In this document: in pieces, positions 43,918 to 57,082 of the stretch
Layout: each line of letters starts with the position of its first letter
Position numbering within the stretch: the stretch's first letter is position 1
From: Citrobacter amalonaticus
Lineage (GTDB): Bacteria > Pseudomonadota > Gammaproteobacteria > Enterobacterales > Enterobacteriaceae
Length of the DNA stretch: 64,000 nt
Assembly: GCA_028994555.1 (NCBI GenBank)
Contig: JARDVN010000001.1
Coordinates: 1,984,001-2,048,000 of the forward strand
Reading direction: 5' to 3'
Program-made: the position numbers and the translations under genes
Notes under the pieces: model-generated
What the model was told of the DNA's origin: nothing
What the model saw: only the letters and a program-made list of their open reading frames with translations
Databases searched by the model: none

Positions 43918-43999
43918 TGCCGGATGACGGCATAAATGCCTTATCCGGCCTACGGTGTTGTTCTGTTGTAGGCCCGATAAGCGCAGCGCCATCGGGCAA
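43918..43999. repeat. BIME (two REP units) after erpA
   Basis: One unit is TGCCGGATGACGGC with CTTATCCGGCCTACGG, and the second is GTAGGCCCGATAAGCGCAGC with CATCGGGCAA. They are inverted relative to each other between the convergent erpA and yadS. Confidence 0.85.
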
Positions 44000-44006
44000 A
44001 ATCAAG

Positions 44007-44630
44007 TCAACGGCTATTCTCATCTAACGCAAAAGTCGGCAGCTTCAGATGCCAGCGGATCGCCGCCAGGCGAATCACCAGCGTGACGACCATTCCCAAC
44101 ATACTGGCGGCCTCCAGCGGCATCGCGAAGGTGTAATGTGCGGTTGCATGAACGATCCCGCCGATAATACAAGCTGTTGCGTAGATTTCCGTACGCAGGA
44201 TCATCGGGATTTCTCGTGCCAGCACATCGCGAATAATACCGCCGCCCACACCGGTGATGACGCCCATACAGATAGCCACCAGCGGCCCTGTCCCTGCAAT
44301 AAACGCTTTGTTGACGCCGATCCCCACAAATACGGCCAGGCCGACGGCGTCCAGCACCGGCAGCATCCATTTGGGTAAGCGTCTGGGCTGGCGTACCAGC
44401 AGGATAGTCAACATGCTGGTAACCATTGCCACCACCAGATCGGTTGGATCTTTAACCCAGAAAACCGGTCCGTTATCTAATGCCATATCACGAATCGTCC
44501 CGCCGCCCACGGCGGTAACGACGCCCAATACCAGCACGCCAAACGGGTCCATACGCAGTTTCCCGGCCAACAATACGCCAGAGATAGCAAATACCGCTGT
44601 GCCGACAATATCCAGCCAATAGACGAGCAT
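44007..44630 (-). CDS. yadS: TRIC-type cation channel family protein YadS
   Basis: An inner-membrane protein of 207 residues starting MLVYWLDIVGTAVFAISGVL at 44630. It contains two homologous three-helix repeats marked by VVTAVGGGTIRDMAL and VITGVGGGIIRDVLA, the UPF0126/TRIC signature. Bacterial TRIC homologues form trimeric cation channels; the E. coli role is not settled. An upstream in-frame ATG at 44651 is less likely. It is the downstream gene of the mtn-btuF-yadS run. Confidence 0.96.
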   Translation of the reverse strand: MLVYWLDIVGTAVFAISGVLLAGKLRMDPFGVLVLGVVTAVGGGTIRDMALDNGPVFWVKDPTDLVVAMVTSMLTILLVRQPRRLPKWMLPVLDAVGLAVFVGIGVNKAFIAGTGPLVAICMGVITGVGGGIIRDVLAREIPMILRTEIYATACIIGGIVHATAHYTFAMPLEAASMLGMVVTLVIRLAAIRWHLKLPTFALDENSR

Positions 44631-44666
44631 GATCAAATCCTCACAACACACCTGTTGGGGCAGGCG

Positions 44667-45467
44667 CTAATTCACCAGGGAAAGCGCATTACAGAGTTGT
44701 TTTGCGGCGAGGATAATACGCGGGCTTGCGCGTTCAAACCAGTCACTGTTGAGGGGAATGACAGGAATTTGTAGTTGATCACCCCAGTATTGCTTAATTT
44801 TGAGAATTTCACCTGCATCGCCGGCGACAACGATCGCTTGCGGAGAACGCGCCAGCACCTGTTCGCGACTGACCTGCGGCCAGGGAACCCGACTACCGGC
44901 AAAGATATTTTCTCCACCGCAAAGCTCAATAACCTCGTTTTGAATCGATCCTTTTCCGCTGGTGAAGGGCGGATTGATGCCAAACTGCAAAAAAACGCGT
45001 TTTTTCGCTTTGCCTGCATACTGAGATTTTAGCTGCGAATAGTCGTCCAGCAAGGTTTGCGCGGCGTGCTTTGCCATTTCGGGGTGTGGGCTAAAGTCGG
45101 CCAGCTTTTGCAACGTGTCGGCAATTTGCTCAATGGTGACGGCGTCGATCCACATGACCTTGATACCCAGCGACGTGAGCTGATTGACTTGCCGTTCGGC
45201 ATTGCCGCCGCGCCAGGCGAGAACCAAATCCGGCTTCAGCGCCACGATCCGTTCCAGATTCATCCCTTGCCAGGTGGCAACCTGTTCAATGTGTTGCGCC
45301 TGCGGCGGATAGTCAGAATAGCTACTGACGCCAACGGGGGTGATCCCGGCGGCAAAGGCGAGTTCCGTATTGGCAGGAGAGAGGGTAATCACGCGAGGTG
45401 CGGCATGTAGCCACACCGGAAGAGCTAACAGCAGGGCGACAAGCGCCCTGAAGAGTGCGTTAACCAT
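44667..45467 (-). CDS. btuF: vitamin B12-binding periplasmic protein BtuF
   Basis: The solute-binding component of the BtuCD-F cobalamin importer. It has 266 residues with a signal peptide ([20 protein letters not shown], start read as Met) ending before [19 protein letters not shown]. The conserved acidic and aromatic pocket blocks [11 protein letters not shown] and [13 protein letters not shown] are present. It starts inside the 3' end of mtn (8-base overlap), suggesting coupling; btuCD must lie elsewhere. Confidence 0.97.
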   Translation of the reverse strand: MVNALFRALVALLLALPVWLHAAPRVITLSPANTELAFAAGITPVGVSSYSDYPPQAQHIEQVATWQGMNLERIVALKPDLVLAWRGGNAERQVNQLTSLGIKVMWIDAVTIEQIADTLQKLADFSPHPEMAKHAAQTLLDDYSQLKSQYAGKAKKRVFLQFGINPPFTSGKGSIQNEVIELCGGENIFAGSRVPWPQVSREQVLARSPQAIVVAGDAGEILKIKQYWGDQLQIPVIPLNSDWFERASPRIILAAKQLCNALSLVN

Positions 45468-46158
45468 GCGCCAGTTTCTGTACCAGCGTTTCGACCATCA
45501 GCGTGGACTGCTTCGCGGCAACGGCCAGGAACTCGTCAAAGCTCAGATGAGACTGCTGATCGGCAACGTCAGAGATTGCGCGGACCACCACAAACGGCAC
45601 GCTGAAATTATGGCAAACATGCGCAATCGCAGTGGCTTCCATCTCAACGGCTATGGCCTGAGGGAAGTTATGACGGATTTTCGCAAGCCCCACGGAGCCG
45701 TTAATGAAGGCATCGCCGCTGACAATCAAGCCGCGTACTGCGTTCAGGTTCAGCTCAGAGATGCAGGACTCTGCCGCTGCAATCAGTTTTTCATCGGCTT
45801 TAAAACCGGCCGGGCAACCCGGAAGTTGGCCGAATTCATAGCCAAAAGCGGTGACGTCAGCGTCGTGATAACGCGCTTCATCAGAGACCACAATGTCGCC
45901 GACTTTCAGCGTCGGGGCGAGACCGCCAGCGGAACCGGTATTAATAATGACGTCCGGTTTGCAGCGTTCGAGCAGCAGCGTCGCGCCCAGCGCCGCCGCC
46001 ACTTTACCAATACCGGATTTCAGTAGCGCAACGTCGGTTCCGTTAAGCTGACCGGTGTAAATTTCGCAACCGCCCAGAGTGAGAGTTTGACGATTTTCGA
46101 TTTTGTCACGCAGCAGCGTAACCTCTTCTTCCATTGCACCAATGATGCCGATTTTCAT
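45460..46158 (-). CDS. mtn: 5'-methylthioadenosine/S-adenosylhomocysteine nucleosidase
   Basis: It cleaves adenine from methylthioadenosine and S-adenosylhomocysteine, the by-products of spermidine synthesis and methylation; it also feeds AI-2 production. It has 232 residues with the catalytic acids in [23 protein letters not shown] and [11 protein letters not shown]. It removes the by-product made by SpeE, encoded in this window, although the genes are far apart. Confidence 0.99.
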   Translation of the reverse strand: MKIGIIGAMEEEVTLLRDKIENRQTLTLGGCEIYTGQLNGTDVALLKSGIGKVAAALGATLLLERCKPDVIINTGSAGGLAPTLKVGDIVVSDEARYHDADVTAFGYEFGQLPGCPAGFKADEKLIAAAESCISELNLNAVRGLIVSGDAFINGSVGLAKIRHNFPQAIAVEMEATAIAHVCHNFSVPFVVVRAISDVADQQSHLSFDEFLAVAAKQSTLMVETLVQKLAHG

Positions 46159-46240
46159 AGATTTACTCGCGCCAGGTGAGATTTAAAGGCATAGTTTACC
46201 ATGCGCTTAAGGTGAAGTGCATTCTCACGCGGGAGAGGAC

Positions 46241-47759
46241 ATGTCACAGATTGATTTCCGGAAAAAAATAAACTGGCACCGTCGTTATCGTTCACCGCAG
46301 GGTGTTAAAACCGAGCATGAGATCCTGCGCATTTTTGAAAGCGACCGCGGGCGGATTATTAACTCCCCGGCGATCCGTCGCCTGCAGCAAAAAACCCAGG
46401 TGTTTCCCCTCGAACGTAATGCGTCGGTTCGCACGCGCCTGACTCATTCCATGGAAGTTCAGCAGGTGGGGCGCTATATCGCCAAAGAGGTGTTAAGCCG
46501 TCTTAAAGAACTGAAGCTGCTGGAACAGTACGGACTGGACGAGCTGACCGGACCTTTTGAGAGCATTGTCGAGATGTCCTGCCTGATGCATGACATAGGC
46601 AACCCGCCGTTTGGGCACTTTGGCGAGGCGGCGATCAATGACTGGTTTCGCCAGCGATTGCATCCTGCTGATGCCGAAAGCCAACCCTTAACTGAAGATC
46701 GTTGCATTGTGGCGACGCTGCGTCTGCGCGAGGGTGAAGAAGTGCTAAACGATCTCCGCCGTAAGGTGCGCCAGGATCTGTGCCATTTCGAAGGGAATGC
46801 GCAAGGTATTCGTCTGGTACATACGTTGATGCGCATGAACCTGACCTGGGCCCAGGTCGGCGGGATCTTAAAATATACCCGTCCGGCATGGTGGCGGGGG
46901 AGAAACACCCGCAACGCACAACTATTTAATGAAAAAACCAGGTTATTACCTTTCTGAAGAACCGTATATTGCGAGGTTACGTAAAGAACTCGATCTCGCG
47001 GTTTACAGTCGCTTTCCGTTAACGTGGATAATGGAAGCCGCTGACGATATCTCTTATTGCGTCGCCGATCTGGAGGACGCGGTAGAGAAAAGAATCTTCA
47101 GCGTTGAGCAACTTTATCACCATTTACATGAGGCCTGGGGGGAGCACGAGAAAGGTTCGCTCTTTGCGCAGGTTGTTGAAAATGCCTGGGAGAAATCGCG
47201 CGCCAATTCTCTGAGCCGCAGCACTGAAGATCAATTCTTCATGTATTTGCGGGTCAATACGCTAAATAAACTGGTGCCTTACGCCGCGCAGCGCTTTATT
47301 GATAATTTAGCGCAGGTTTTCGACGGCACGTTCAATCAGGCATTGCTGGAAGATGGCAGTAATTACAGCCGACTGCTGAAGCTTTATAAAAATGTGGCGA
47401 TTAAACATGTGTTTAGCCATCCAGACGTTGAGCAGCTTGAATTACAGGGCTATCGGGTGATCAGCGGTTTACTCGATATCTACCGTCCTTTATTAAGCCT
47501 GCCGCTGGCGGATTTTAGCGAGCTGGTGGAAAAAGAGCGCCTGCCGCGCTTCCCTATCGAATCCCGCTTATTTCAGAAACTGTCAACGCGCCATCGGCTG
47601 GCCTATGTGGAGGCTGTGGGTAAATTAAGAACAGATTCAACTGAGTATCCCTTGTGGGAATATTATTACCGCTGTCGTCTTATTCAGGATTATATCAGCG
47701 GGATGACCGATCTCTATGCATGGGATGAATATCGGCGACTGATGGCAGTCGAACAATAA
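46241..47759 (+). CDS. dgt: dGTP triphosphohydrolase, one frame disruption
   Basis: An HD-domain enzyme that hydrolyses dGTP to deoxyguanosine and triphosphate. The start is at 46241 ([20 protein letters not shown]). Metal-binding motifs are [14 protein letters not shown] and [16 protein letters not shown], with a later Asp in [19 protein letters not shown]5 at 46896-46900 has one G too many ([20 protein letters not shown]). Corrected, it has 505 residues as in E. coli. The start of the second fragment is not a separate gene. Confidence 0.97.
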
Positions 47760-47815
47760 GCGGAGTTTTGTAAAGACGGACAATAAATTTTTACCTTTTC
47801 CATAAACTTCTGTCC

Positions 47816-47843
47816 GGAACTTAGCGCTATAAAATGAATCTGA
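47816..47843 (+). promoter_or_regulatory. sigma-E promoter of degP
   Basis: GGAACTT (47816-47822) and TCTGA (47839-47843), 16 bases apart, match the sigma-E consensus and the known E. coli degP promoter. Upstream, TTTTGTAAAGACGG near 47767 resembles half of a CpxR box. Confidence 0.85.
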
Positions 47844-47888
47844 CGTACACAGCAATTTTGCGTTATCTGTTAATTGAGATTGAGACAC

Positions 47889-49316
47889 ATGAAAAAAACC
47901 ACATTAGCAATGAGTGCACTGGCTCTGAGTTTAGGTTTGGCGTTATCCCCGCTTTCTGCCACGGCCGCTGAAACAGCATCAGCGACGACCGCGCAGCAGA
48001 TGCCAAGTCTGGCACCGATGCTCGAAAAAGTGATGCCATCGGTGGTCAGCATTAACGTGGAAGGTAGCACGACCGTGAATACGCCGCGTATGCCGCGTAA
48101 TTTCCAGCAGTTCTTTGGTGATGATTCCCCGTTCTGCCAGGACGGTTCCCCGTTCCAGAGTTCACCTTTCTGCCAGGGCGGCCCACAGGGCGGTAATGGC
48201 GGCGGCCAGCAGCAGAAATTTATGGCGCTGGGTTCCGGTGTCATTATTGACGCCGCGAAAGGCTATGTCGTGACCAACAACCACGTGGTGGATAACGCCA
48301 CGGTGATTAAAGTTCAGTTAAGCGATGGTCGTAAATTCGACGCGAAGATCGTCGGCAAAGACCCGCGTTCCGATATCGCGCTGATCCAGATTCAGGATCC
48401 GAAAAACCTGACGGCGATTAAGCTGGCTGACTCCGACACGCTGCGCGTGGGGGATTACACTGTCGCCATCGGTAACCCGTTTGGTCTGGGCGAGACGGTT
48501 ACCTCCGGTATCGTCTCTGCGCTGGGTCGTAGCGGCCTGAATGCGCAGAACTATGAAAACTTCATCCAGACCGATGCGGCGATCAACCGCGGTAACTCCG
48601 GTGGCGCGTTGGTTAACCTGAATGGCGAGTTGATCGGTATTAACACAGCGATTCTCGCGCCGGACGGCGGCAACATCGGTATCGGTTTTGCGATCCCGAG
48701 CAACATGGTGAAAAACCTGACGTCTCAAATGGTTGAGTTCGGCCAGGTGAAACGCGGTGAGCTGGGCATTATGGGGACCGAACTGAGCTCCGAACTGGCG
48801 AAAGCGATGAAAGTTGACGCGCAGCGCGGCGCGTTTGTCAGCCAGGTTATGCCGAATTCGTCTGCCTCGAAGGCCGGGATTAAAGCCGGGGATGTGATCA
48901 CCTCCCTGAACGGCAAGCCGATCAGCAGCTTCGCCGCACTGCGTGCGCAGGTCGGCACCATGCCGGTAGGCAGCAAAATTACCCTCGGTCTGCTGCGCGA
49001 CGGCAAGCCGGTCACGGTGAATCTGGAACTTCAGCAAAGCAGCCAGACTCAGGTTGACTCCAGCTCTATCTTCAGCGGTATTGAAGGGGCTGAAATGAGC
49101 AATAAAGGTCAGGACAAAGGCGTGGTGGTGAATAACGTGAAAGCGAACACCCCGGCAGCGCAGATTGGCCTGAAAAAAGGTGATGTGATTATCGGTGCTA
49201 ACCAGCAGCCGGTGAAAAACATCGCTGAGCTGCGGAAAATCCTCGACAGCAAACCGTCTGTTCTGGCGCTGAACATTCAGCGTGGCGACAGCACTATCTA
49301 TTTGCTGATGCAGTAA
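47889..49316 (+). CDS. degP: periplasmic serine endoprotease/chaperone DegP
   Basis: It degrades or refolds damaged envelope proteins and forms hexamers to 24-mers. The start ATG 47889 gives signal MKKTTLAMSALALSLGLALS. The catalytic triad lies in VVTNNHVVDN (His), RSDIALIQI (Asp) and INRGNSGGALV (Ser). The LA loop cysteines are in SPFCQDG and SPFCQGG. PDZ1 and PDZ2 follow. It has 475 residues and is intact, despite seven A residues right after the start codon. It shares the sigma-E response with rseP in this window. Confidence 0.99.
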   Translation: MKKTTLAMSALALSLGLALSPLSATAAETASATTAQQMPSLAPMLEKVMPSVVSINVEGSTTVNTPRMPRNFQQFFGDDSPFCQDGSPFQSSPFCQGGPQGGNGGGQQQKFMALGSGVIIDAAKGYVVTNNHVVDNATVIKVQLSDGRKFDAKIVGKDPRSDIALIQIQDPKNLTAIKLADSDTLRVGDYTVAIGNPFGLGETVTSGIVSALGRSGLNAQNYENFIQTDAAINRGNSGGALVNLNGELIGINTAILAPDGGNIGIGFAIPSNMVKNLTSQMVEFGQVKRGELGIMGTELSSELAKAMKVDAQRGAFVSQVMPNSSASKAGIKAGDVITSLNGKPISSFAALRAQVGTMPVGSKITLGLLRDGKPVTVNLELQQSSQTQVDSSSIFSGIEGAEMSNKGQDKGVVVNNVKANTPAAQIGLKKGDVIIGANQQPVKNIAELRKILDSKPSVLALNIQRGDSTIYLLMQ

Positions 49317-49325
49317 TCCCTTCCA

Positions 49326-49363
49326 GAGCCCCCCTCCTGTGACAGGAGGGGGGTTTCTTTTTT
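49326..49363 (+). terminator. degP terminator
   Basis: CCCCCCTCCTGTGACAGGAGGGGGG is a perfect hairpin followed by a T-rich tract. Confidence 0.9.
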
Positions 49364-49470
49364 GTGATACTACCCACAACTCCATACTTCTCTCCTTTGC
49401 TTTGTGCATCTGCACAATGCCGCCGTTTGTGATCTTCCTTATGCTGGAGCTCTGCTCACAGGAGGGATTT

Positions 49471-50628
49471 ATGGCTGGCTGGCATCTTGATACCAAAATG
49501 GCGCAGGATATCGTGGCGCGCACAATGCGCATCATTGATACCAATATCAACGTAATGGATGCCCGTGGGCGGATCATCGGTAGCGGCGATCGCGAACGTA
49601 TTGGTGAATTGCACGAAGGGGCGTTGTTAGTCCTCTCGCAAGGGCGCGTGGTGGATATTGATGATGCAGTCGCGCGTCATCTGCATGGGGTCCGTCAGGG
49701 GATTAACCTGCCGCTGCGTCTGGAAGGCGAAATTGTCGGCGTGATTGGCCTGACCGGTGAACCTGAGCATTTACGCAAATATGGCGAACTGGTGTGCATG
49801 ACGGCGGAGATGATGCTGGAGCAGTCGCGTCTGATGCACCTGCTGGCGCAGGACAGCCGTCTGCGCGAAGAACTGGTGATGAACCTGATCCAGGCAGAAG
49901 AGAACACCCCGTCGTTGACCGAATGGGCGCAACGCCTGGGGATCGATCTTAATCAGCCGCGCGTGGTGGCGGTGGTGGAAGTCGACAGCGGCCAGCTTGG
50001 TGTGGACAGTGCGATGGCTGAGCTACAACAGCTCCAGAACGCGCTAACCACCCCGGAACGTAATAACCTGATCGCGATTGTTTCGCTGACCGAGATGGTG
50101 GTGTTAAAACCGGCGCTGAATGCGTTTGGCCGCTGGGATGCCGAAGATCACCGCAAGCGTGTTGAGCAACTTATTGCGCGTATGAAAGAGAACGGGCAGT
50201 TGCGTTTTCGCGTTGCGCTGGGCAACTATTTTACCGGACCAGGCAGCATTGCGCGTTCGTACCGTACTGCGCGAACGACAATGATGGTCGGCAAACAACG
50301 AATGCCGGAAAGCCGCAGCTACTTTTATCAGGATTTGATGCTGCCGGTACTGCTCGACAGTCTGCGCGGCGGCTGGCAGGCCAATGAGCTGGCACGACCG
50401 CTGGTACGGCTGAAAGCGATGGACAATAACGGTTTATTGCGCCGCACCCTGGCGGCCTGGTTTCGCTATAACGTGCAGCCGCTGGCGACCTCTAAGGCAC
50501 TGTTTATTCACCGGAATACGCTGGAGTATCGACTGAATCGCATCTCGGAATTGACCGGGCTGGATTTGGGAAATTTCGACGATCGACTGCTGCTGTACGT
50601 GGCGTTGCAGCTGGATGATCAGCAGTGA
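49471..50628 (+). CDS. cdaR: sugar diacid utilisation regulator CdaR
   Basis: An activator of glucarate, galactarate and glycerate catabolism genes. It has 385 residues from ATG 49471 with GGAGGGA upstream. The N-terminal sugar-diacid recognition domain (MDARGRIIGSGDRERIGELH) is followed by a GGDEF-like middle part and the C-terminal PucR-type helix-turn-helix (LFIHRNTLEYRLNRISELTG). It shares the theme of sugar-acid use with the dtnK operon, but its known targets are not here. Confidence 0.98.
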   Translation: MAGWHLDTKMAQDIVARTMRIIDTNINVMDARGRIIGSGDRERIGELHEGALLVLSQGRVVDIDDAVARHLHGVRQGINLPLRLEGEIVGVIGLTGEPEHLRKYGELVCMTAEMMLEQSRLMHLLAQDSRLREELVMNLIQAEENTPSLTEWAQRLGIDLNQPRVVAVVEVDSGQLGVDSAMAELQQLQNALTTPERNNLIAIVSLTEMVVLKPALNAFGRWDAEDHRKRVEQLIARMKENGQLRFRVALGNYFTGPGSIARSYRTARTTMMVGKQRMPESRSYFYQDLMLPVLLDSLRGGWQANELARPLVRLKAMDNNGLLRRTLAAWFRYNVQPLATSKALFIHRNTLEYRLNRISELTGLDLGNFDDRLLLYVALQLDDQQ

Positions 50629-50635
50629 TTAATTG

Positions 50636-50716
50636 CCTGATGGCGCTACGCTTATCAGGCCTACGAGGATGTACCAGTAGGCCGGATAAGGCGTATGACG
50701 CCGCCATCCGGCAACA
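50636..50716. repeat. BIME (two REP units) after cdaR
   Basis: GCCTGATGGCGCTACGC/CTTATCAGGCCTACGA and GTAGGCCGGATAAGGCGTAT/GCCGCCATCCGGCAA form two REP-type hairpins between convergent cdaR and yaeH. Confidence 0.85.
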
Positions 50717-50722
50717 AACGAA

Positions 50723-51109
50723 TTATTTACGCGTCAGTTTTTCCAGATCGGCTTCGATTTCGGTAATCTTATTCGCCACCACGCTTTCCAGATGGCGTAA
50801 ATCGTCAAGGATCTTACGTTTTAGATCAACTTCAGTGCGATCGCGCTGGCAGATCTGATCGAGTTCGTCGATCACGTAGCGCAGATTAGGGCTGATTTCC
50901 TGCACTTCTTTGTAGCCCTGACCAATTCCATCGGCGACCACGGTCTTGCGCTGGCGAGGATATTTAAACTTCACGCTTTTGGCAAAGAATTCACCTTTAT
51001 CCTTCTGGAAATAGATTTTCAGGATATCGTTGTTGGCTTCTTGCCGCAGGCTGTAACGATCGATTTCTTCAGGATTAGTAATGCCCAGACTTTTCAGATT
51101 GTCATACAT
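50723..51109 (-). CDS. yaeH: UPF0325 family protein YaeH
   Basis: A conserved 128-residue cytoplasmic protein ([20 protein letters not shown]), same length as E. coli YaeH. It is rich in Lys and Glu with a long helical, probably coiled-coil, C-terminal half ([20 protein letters not shown]). Function is unknown. It lies downstream of dapD on the same strand behind a terminator. Confidence 0.96.
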   Translation of the reverse strand: MYDNLKSLGITNPEEIDRYSLRQEANNDILKIYFQKDKGEFFAKSVKFKYPRQRKTVVADGIGQGYKEVQEISPNLRYVIDELDQICQRDRTEVDLKRKILDDLRHLESVVANKITEIEADLEKLTRK

Positions 51110-51180
51110 AGCGGTACCCTTAAGCTCACTATAACTATTGAATAATTAACGAAAAGCCCTGTTTGCGCCACTCGCAGAGT

Positions 51181-51208
51181 GAAAAAAAGCGGGCTAAGCC
51201 CGCTTTTT
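51181..51208. terminator. dapD terminator
   Basis: AAAAAAAGCGGGC-TAA-GCCCGCTTTTT is a symmetric hairpin with A and T tracts, able to act on either strand, just after the dapD stop. Confidence 0.9.
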
Positions 51209-51218
51209 CAAACCATCC

Positions 51219-52043
51219 TTAGTCGATGGTTCGCAATAACTCGTTGATACCGACCTTGCCACGCGTTTTGGCGTCGACTTTTTTCACAATCACCGCACAG
51301 TACAGGCTGTACTTACCGTCTTTCGACGGCAGGTTGCCGGAAACGACAACGGAGCCTGCTGGCACGCGACCATAATGGACTTCGCCGGTTTCACGGTCGT
51401 AAATACGCGTGCTCTGACCAATATAGACGCCCATGGAAATCACGGAACCTTCTTCGACGATTACGCCTTCGACGACTTCCGAACGCGCGCCGATGAAGCA
51501 GTTGTCTTCAATGATGGTCGGGTTCGCCTGTAGCGGCTCCAGTACGCCACCGATGCCGACACCGCCGGACAGGTGAACGTTCTTACCGATCTGCGCACAG
51601 GAACCGACGGTTGCCCAGGTATCGACCATCGTGCCTTCATCAACATAAGCGCCGATGTTGACATAAGACGGCATCAGCACGGTGTTACGGGCGATAAACG
51701 CACCCTGACGTACCGCCGCCGGCGGAACCACACGAAAACCTTCTTTCTGGAAGCGCGCTTCGTCGTAGTCGGCGAATTTCATCGGCACTTTATCGAAGTA
51801 GCGGCTTTCCGCGCCATCAATCACCTGGTTATCGTTGATACGGAAAGAGAGCAGCACCGCTTTCTTCAACCACTGGTGAGTCACCCACTGACCGTCCACC
51901 TTTTCTGCCACACGCAGTGCGCCGGAATCCAGCAGAGAAATCACCTGATTCACCGCTTCACGGGTCACGGTATCCACATTGGCCGGAGTAATGTCGGCAC
52001 GGCGCTCAAAAGCGGTCTCAATAACGTTCTGTAACTGCTGCAT
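51219..52043 (-). CDS. dapD: tetrahydrodipicolinate N-succinyltransferase
   Basis: A lysine and diaminopimelate pathway enzyme, essential for the cell wall. It has 274 residues. The N-terminal helical domain is followed by a left-handed beta-helix of hexapeptide repeats ([40 protein letters not shown]). The trimeric fold family is clear. It is intact, with 30 bases between it and glnD upstream. Confidence 0.99.
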   Translation of the reverse strand: MQQLQNVIETAFERRADITPANVDTVTREAVNQVISLLDSGALRVAEKVDGQWVTHQWLKKAVLLSFRINDNQVIDGAESRYFDKVPMKFADYDEARFQKEGFRVVPPAAVRQGAFIARNTVLMPSYVNIGAYVDEGTMVDTWATVGSCAQIGKNVHLSGGVGIGGVLEPLQANPTIIEDNCFIGARSEVVEGVIVEEGSVISMGVYIGQSTRIYDRETGEVHYGRVPAGSVVVSGNLPSKDGKYSLYCAVIVKKVDAKTRGKVGINELLRTID

Positions 52044-52073
52044 TGTTAAACTCTTTCCCTATAAATAAACACA

Positions 52074-54747
<2,674 letters not shown>

Positions 54748-54765
54748 TGTCGCCACCCATTAAAA

Positions 54766-54974
54766 AAGCCGGATATGGCGAAAGCGCCTTACCCGGCCTA
54801 CGGATTTACTCTTCATCCTTCAGGCTGCTTCTGCGTTGGCTGCGCTCGTTCACTCCAGTCACGTACTTTTGTACGCTCCTGGAGATTCACTCTCTTGCCG
54901 TCTTGAAGCAACTCGAATGATTTTGAGTAAAGGTGCCATTTGTAGGCCTGATAAGCGATAGCGCCATCAGGCAA
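54766..54974. repeat. REP-ERIC-REP composite between glnD and map
   Basis: An ERIC element of about 123 bases (54807-54929) lies on the minus strand. Its core there reads GTGAATCTCCAGGAGCGTAC and AAGTACGTGACTGGAGTGAA, the two ERIC primer regions with few changes. It is flanked by a REP-like unit at about 54768-54803 (GCCGGATATGGCG...CCCGGCCTACGG) and another at about 54940-54972 (GTAGGCCTGATAAGCGATAG...CATCAGGCAA). There are no genes in it. Confidence 0.85.
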
Positions 54975-54979
54975 AAAAG

Positions 54980-55774
54980 TTATGCGTCGTGCGTAATGAC
55001 CGCCGGGATGGTGTCATCCTTGCGTAACGTCAGAATTTCGCAGCCGTTTTCGGTCACCACAATAGTATGCTCGTATTGCGCAGACAAGCTCCGGTCTTTG
55101 GTTTTGACCGTCCAGCCGTCTTTCATCGTACGGATACGATAATCACCGGCGTTCAGCATCGGCTCAATGGTAAAGGTCATGCCCGGCTGCAGCACCACGC
55201 CGCCGTCGTCCGCATCATAGTGCAGCACCTGCGGCTCTTCATGGAAGCCGCGACCAATGCCGTGTCCGCAGTATTCACGCACCACGGAGAAGCCCTCACC
55301 TTCGGCATACTTCTGGATTGCCGCGCCGAGCGTACGCAGGCGAATGCCTGGCTTCACCATACGCAGCGCCAGATACAGGCTCTCCTGAGTGACGCGGCAC
55401 AGGCGCTCGCCCAGAATGGTCGGTTTGCCGACAATAAACATTTTGGACGTATCGCCGTGATAGTCATCTTTAATGACCGTCACGTCGATGTTGACGATAT
55501 CGCCATCTTTCAGATGCTTGGCGTCATCCGGAATCCCGTGACACACCACTTCATTAATGGAGATGCAGACGGATTTAGGATAACCGTGATAGCCGAGACA
55601 AGCCGAGATCGCGTGTTGCTCGTTAACGATGTAGTCGTTACAGATGCGATCCAGTTCACCCGTGCTGACGCCCGGCTTGATATACGGTTCGATCATCTCC
55701 AGCACTTCGGCGGCCAGACGGCCCGCGACGCGCATTTTTTCGATTTCTTCAGGGGTCTTGATTGAGATAGCCAT
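54980..55774 (-). CDS. map: type I methionine aminopeptidase
   Basis: It removes the initiator methionine from nascent proteins and is essential. It has 264 residues. Metal-ligand motifs are VNIDVTVIKDDYHGDTS (two Asp), GHGIGRGFHEEPQVLHY (His), FTIEPMLNAG (Glu) and QYEHTIVVTENGCE (Glu). It is divergent from rpsB, as in E. coli. Confidence 0.99.
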   Translation of the reverse strand: MAISIKTPEEIEKMRVAGRLAAEVLEMIEPYIKPGVSTGELDRICNDYIVNEQHAISACLGYHGYPKSVCISINEVVCHGIPDDAKHLKDGDIVNIDVTVIKDDYHGDTSKMFIVGKPTILGERLCRVTQESLYLALRMVKPGIRLRTLGAAIQKYAEGEGFSVVREYCGHGIGRGFHEEPQVLHYDADDGGVVLQPGMTFTIEPMLNAGDYRIRTMKDGWTVKTKDRSLSAQYEHTIVVTENGCEILTLRKDDTIPAVITHDA

Positions 55775-56822
<1,048 letters not shown>

Positions 56823-56835
56823 TAAGGCTTGATAA

Positions 56836-56960
56836 CTTCCCCGAGATAGTTCGAGTTGCAGAAAGGCGGCAAGCTCGAGAACTCCCGGGAGCTTACATCA
56901 GTAAGTGACCGGGATGAGCGAGCGAGGATAACGCATCTGCGGCTCGGAATATGAAGGGGA
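56836..56960 (+). repeat. ERIC element in the rpsB-tsf spacer
   Basis: It reads GAGTTGCAGAAAGGCGGCAA, GGGAGCTTACATCAGTAAGT and GTGACCGGGATGAGCGAGCG, matching the ERIC consensus including both standard ERIC primer regions. It is transcribed within the operon and can fold into a long imperfect hairpin. Confidence 0.85.
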
Positions 56961-56995
56961 AGAGCCCTTATAAACCAGGTAGTATCATGTTTGGT

Positions 56996-57026
56996 TAGGG
57001 GGGCCTGTATATGGCCCCCTTTTTCA
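56996..57026 (+). terminator. hairpin with T tract in the rpsB-tsf spacer
   Basis: AGGGGGGCC-TGTATAT-GGCCCCCTTTTT is a terminator-like stem about 60 bases before tsf, probably the partial terminator that sets the rpsB/tsf ratio. The left arm has six G against five C in the right arm; one unpaired G fits the insertion bias seen in the genes. Confidence 0.75.
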
Positions 57027-57082
57027 CTTTTAAATCTGTACGGTTTGACGCCGGGCAGATCACATCTTCCGAGGATTTTAGA

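Noticed and set aside
49326..49363. CRISPR-like or repeat array near degP
   Set aside because: It is a single perfect hairpin followed by T residues, an intrinsic terminator, with no repeated spacer structure. I found no CRISPR array, tRNA or rRNA gene in the window.
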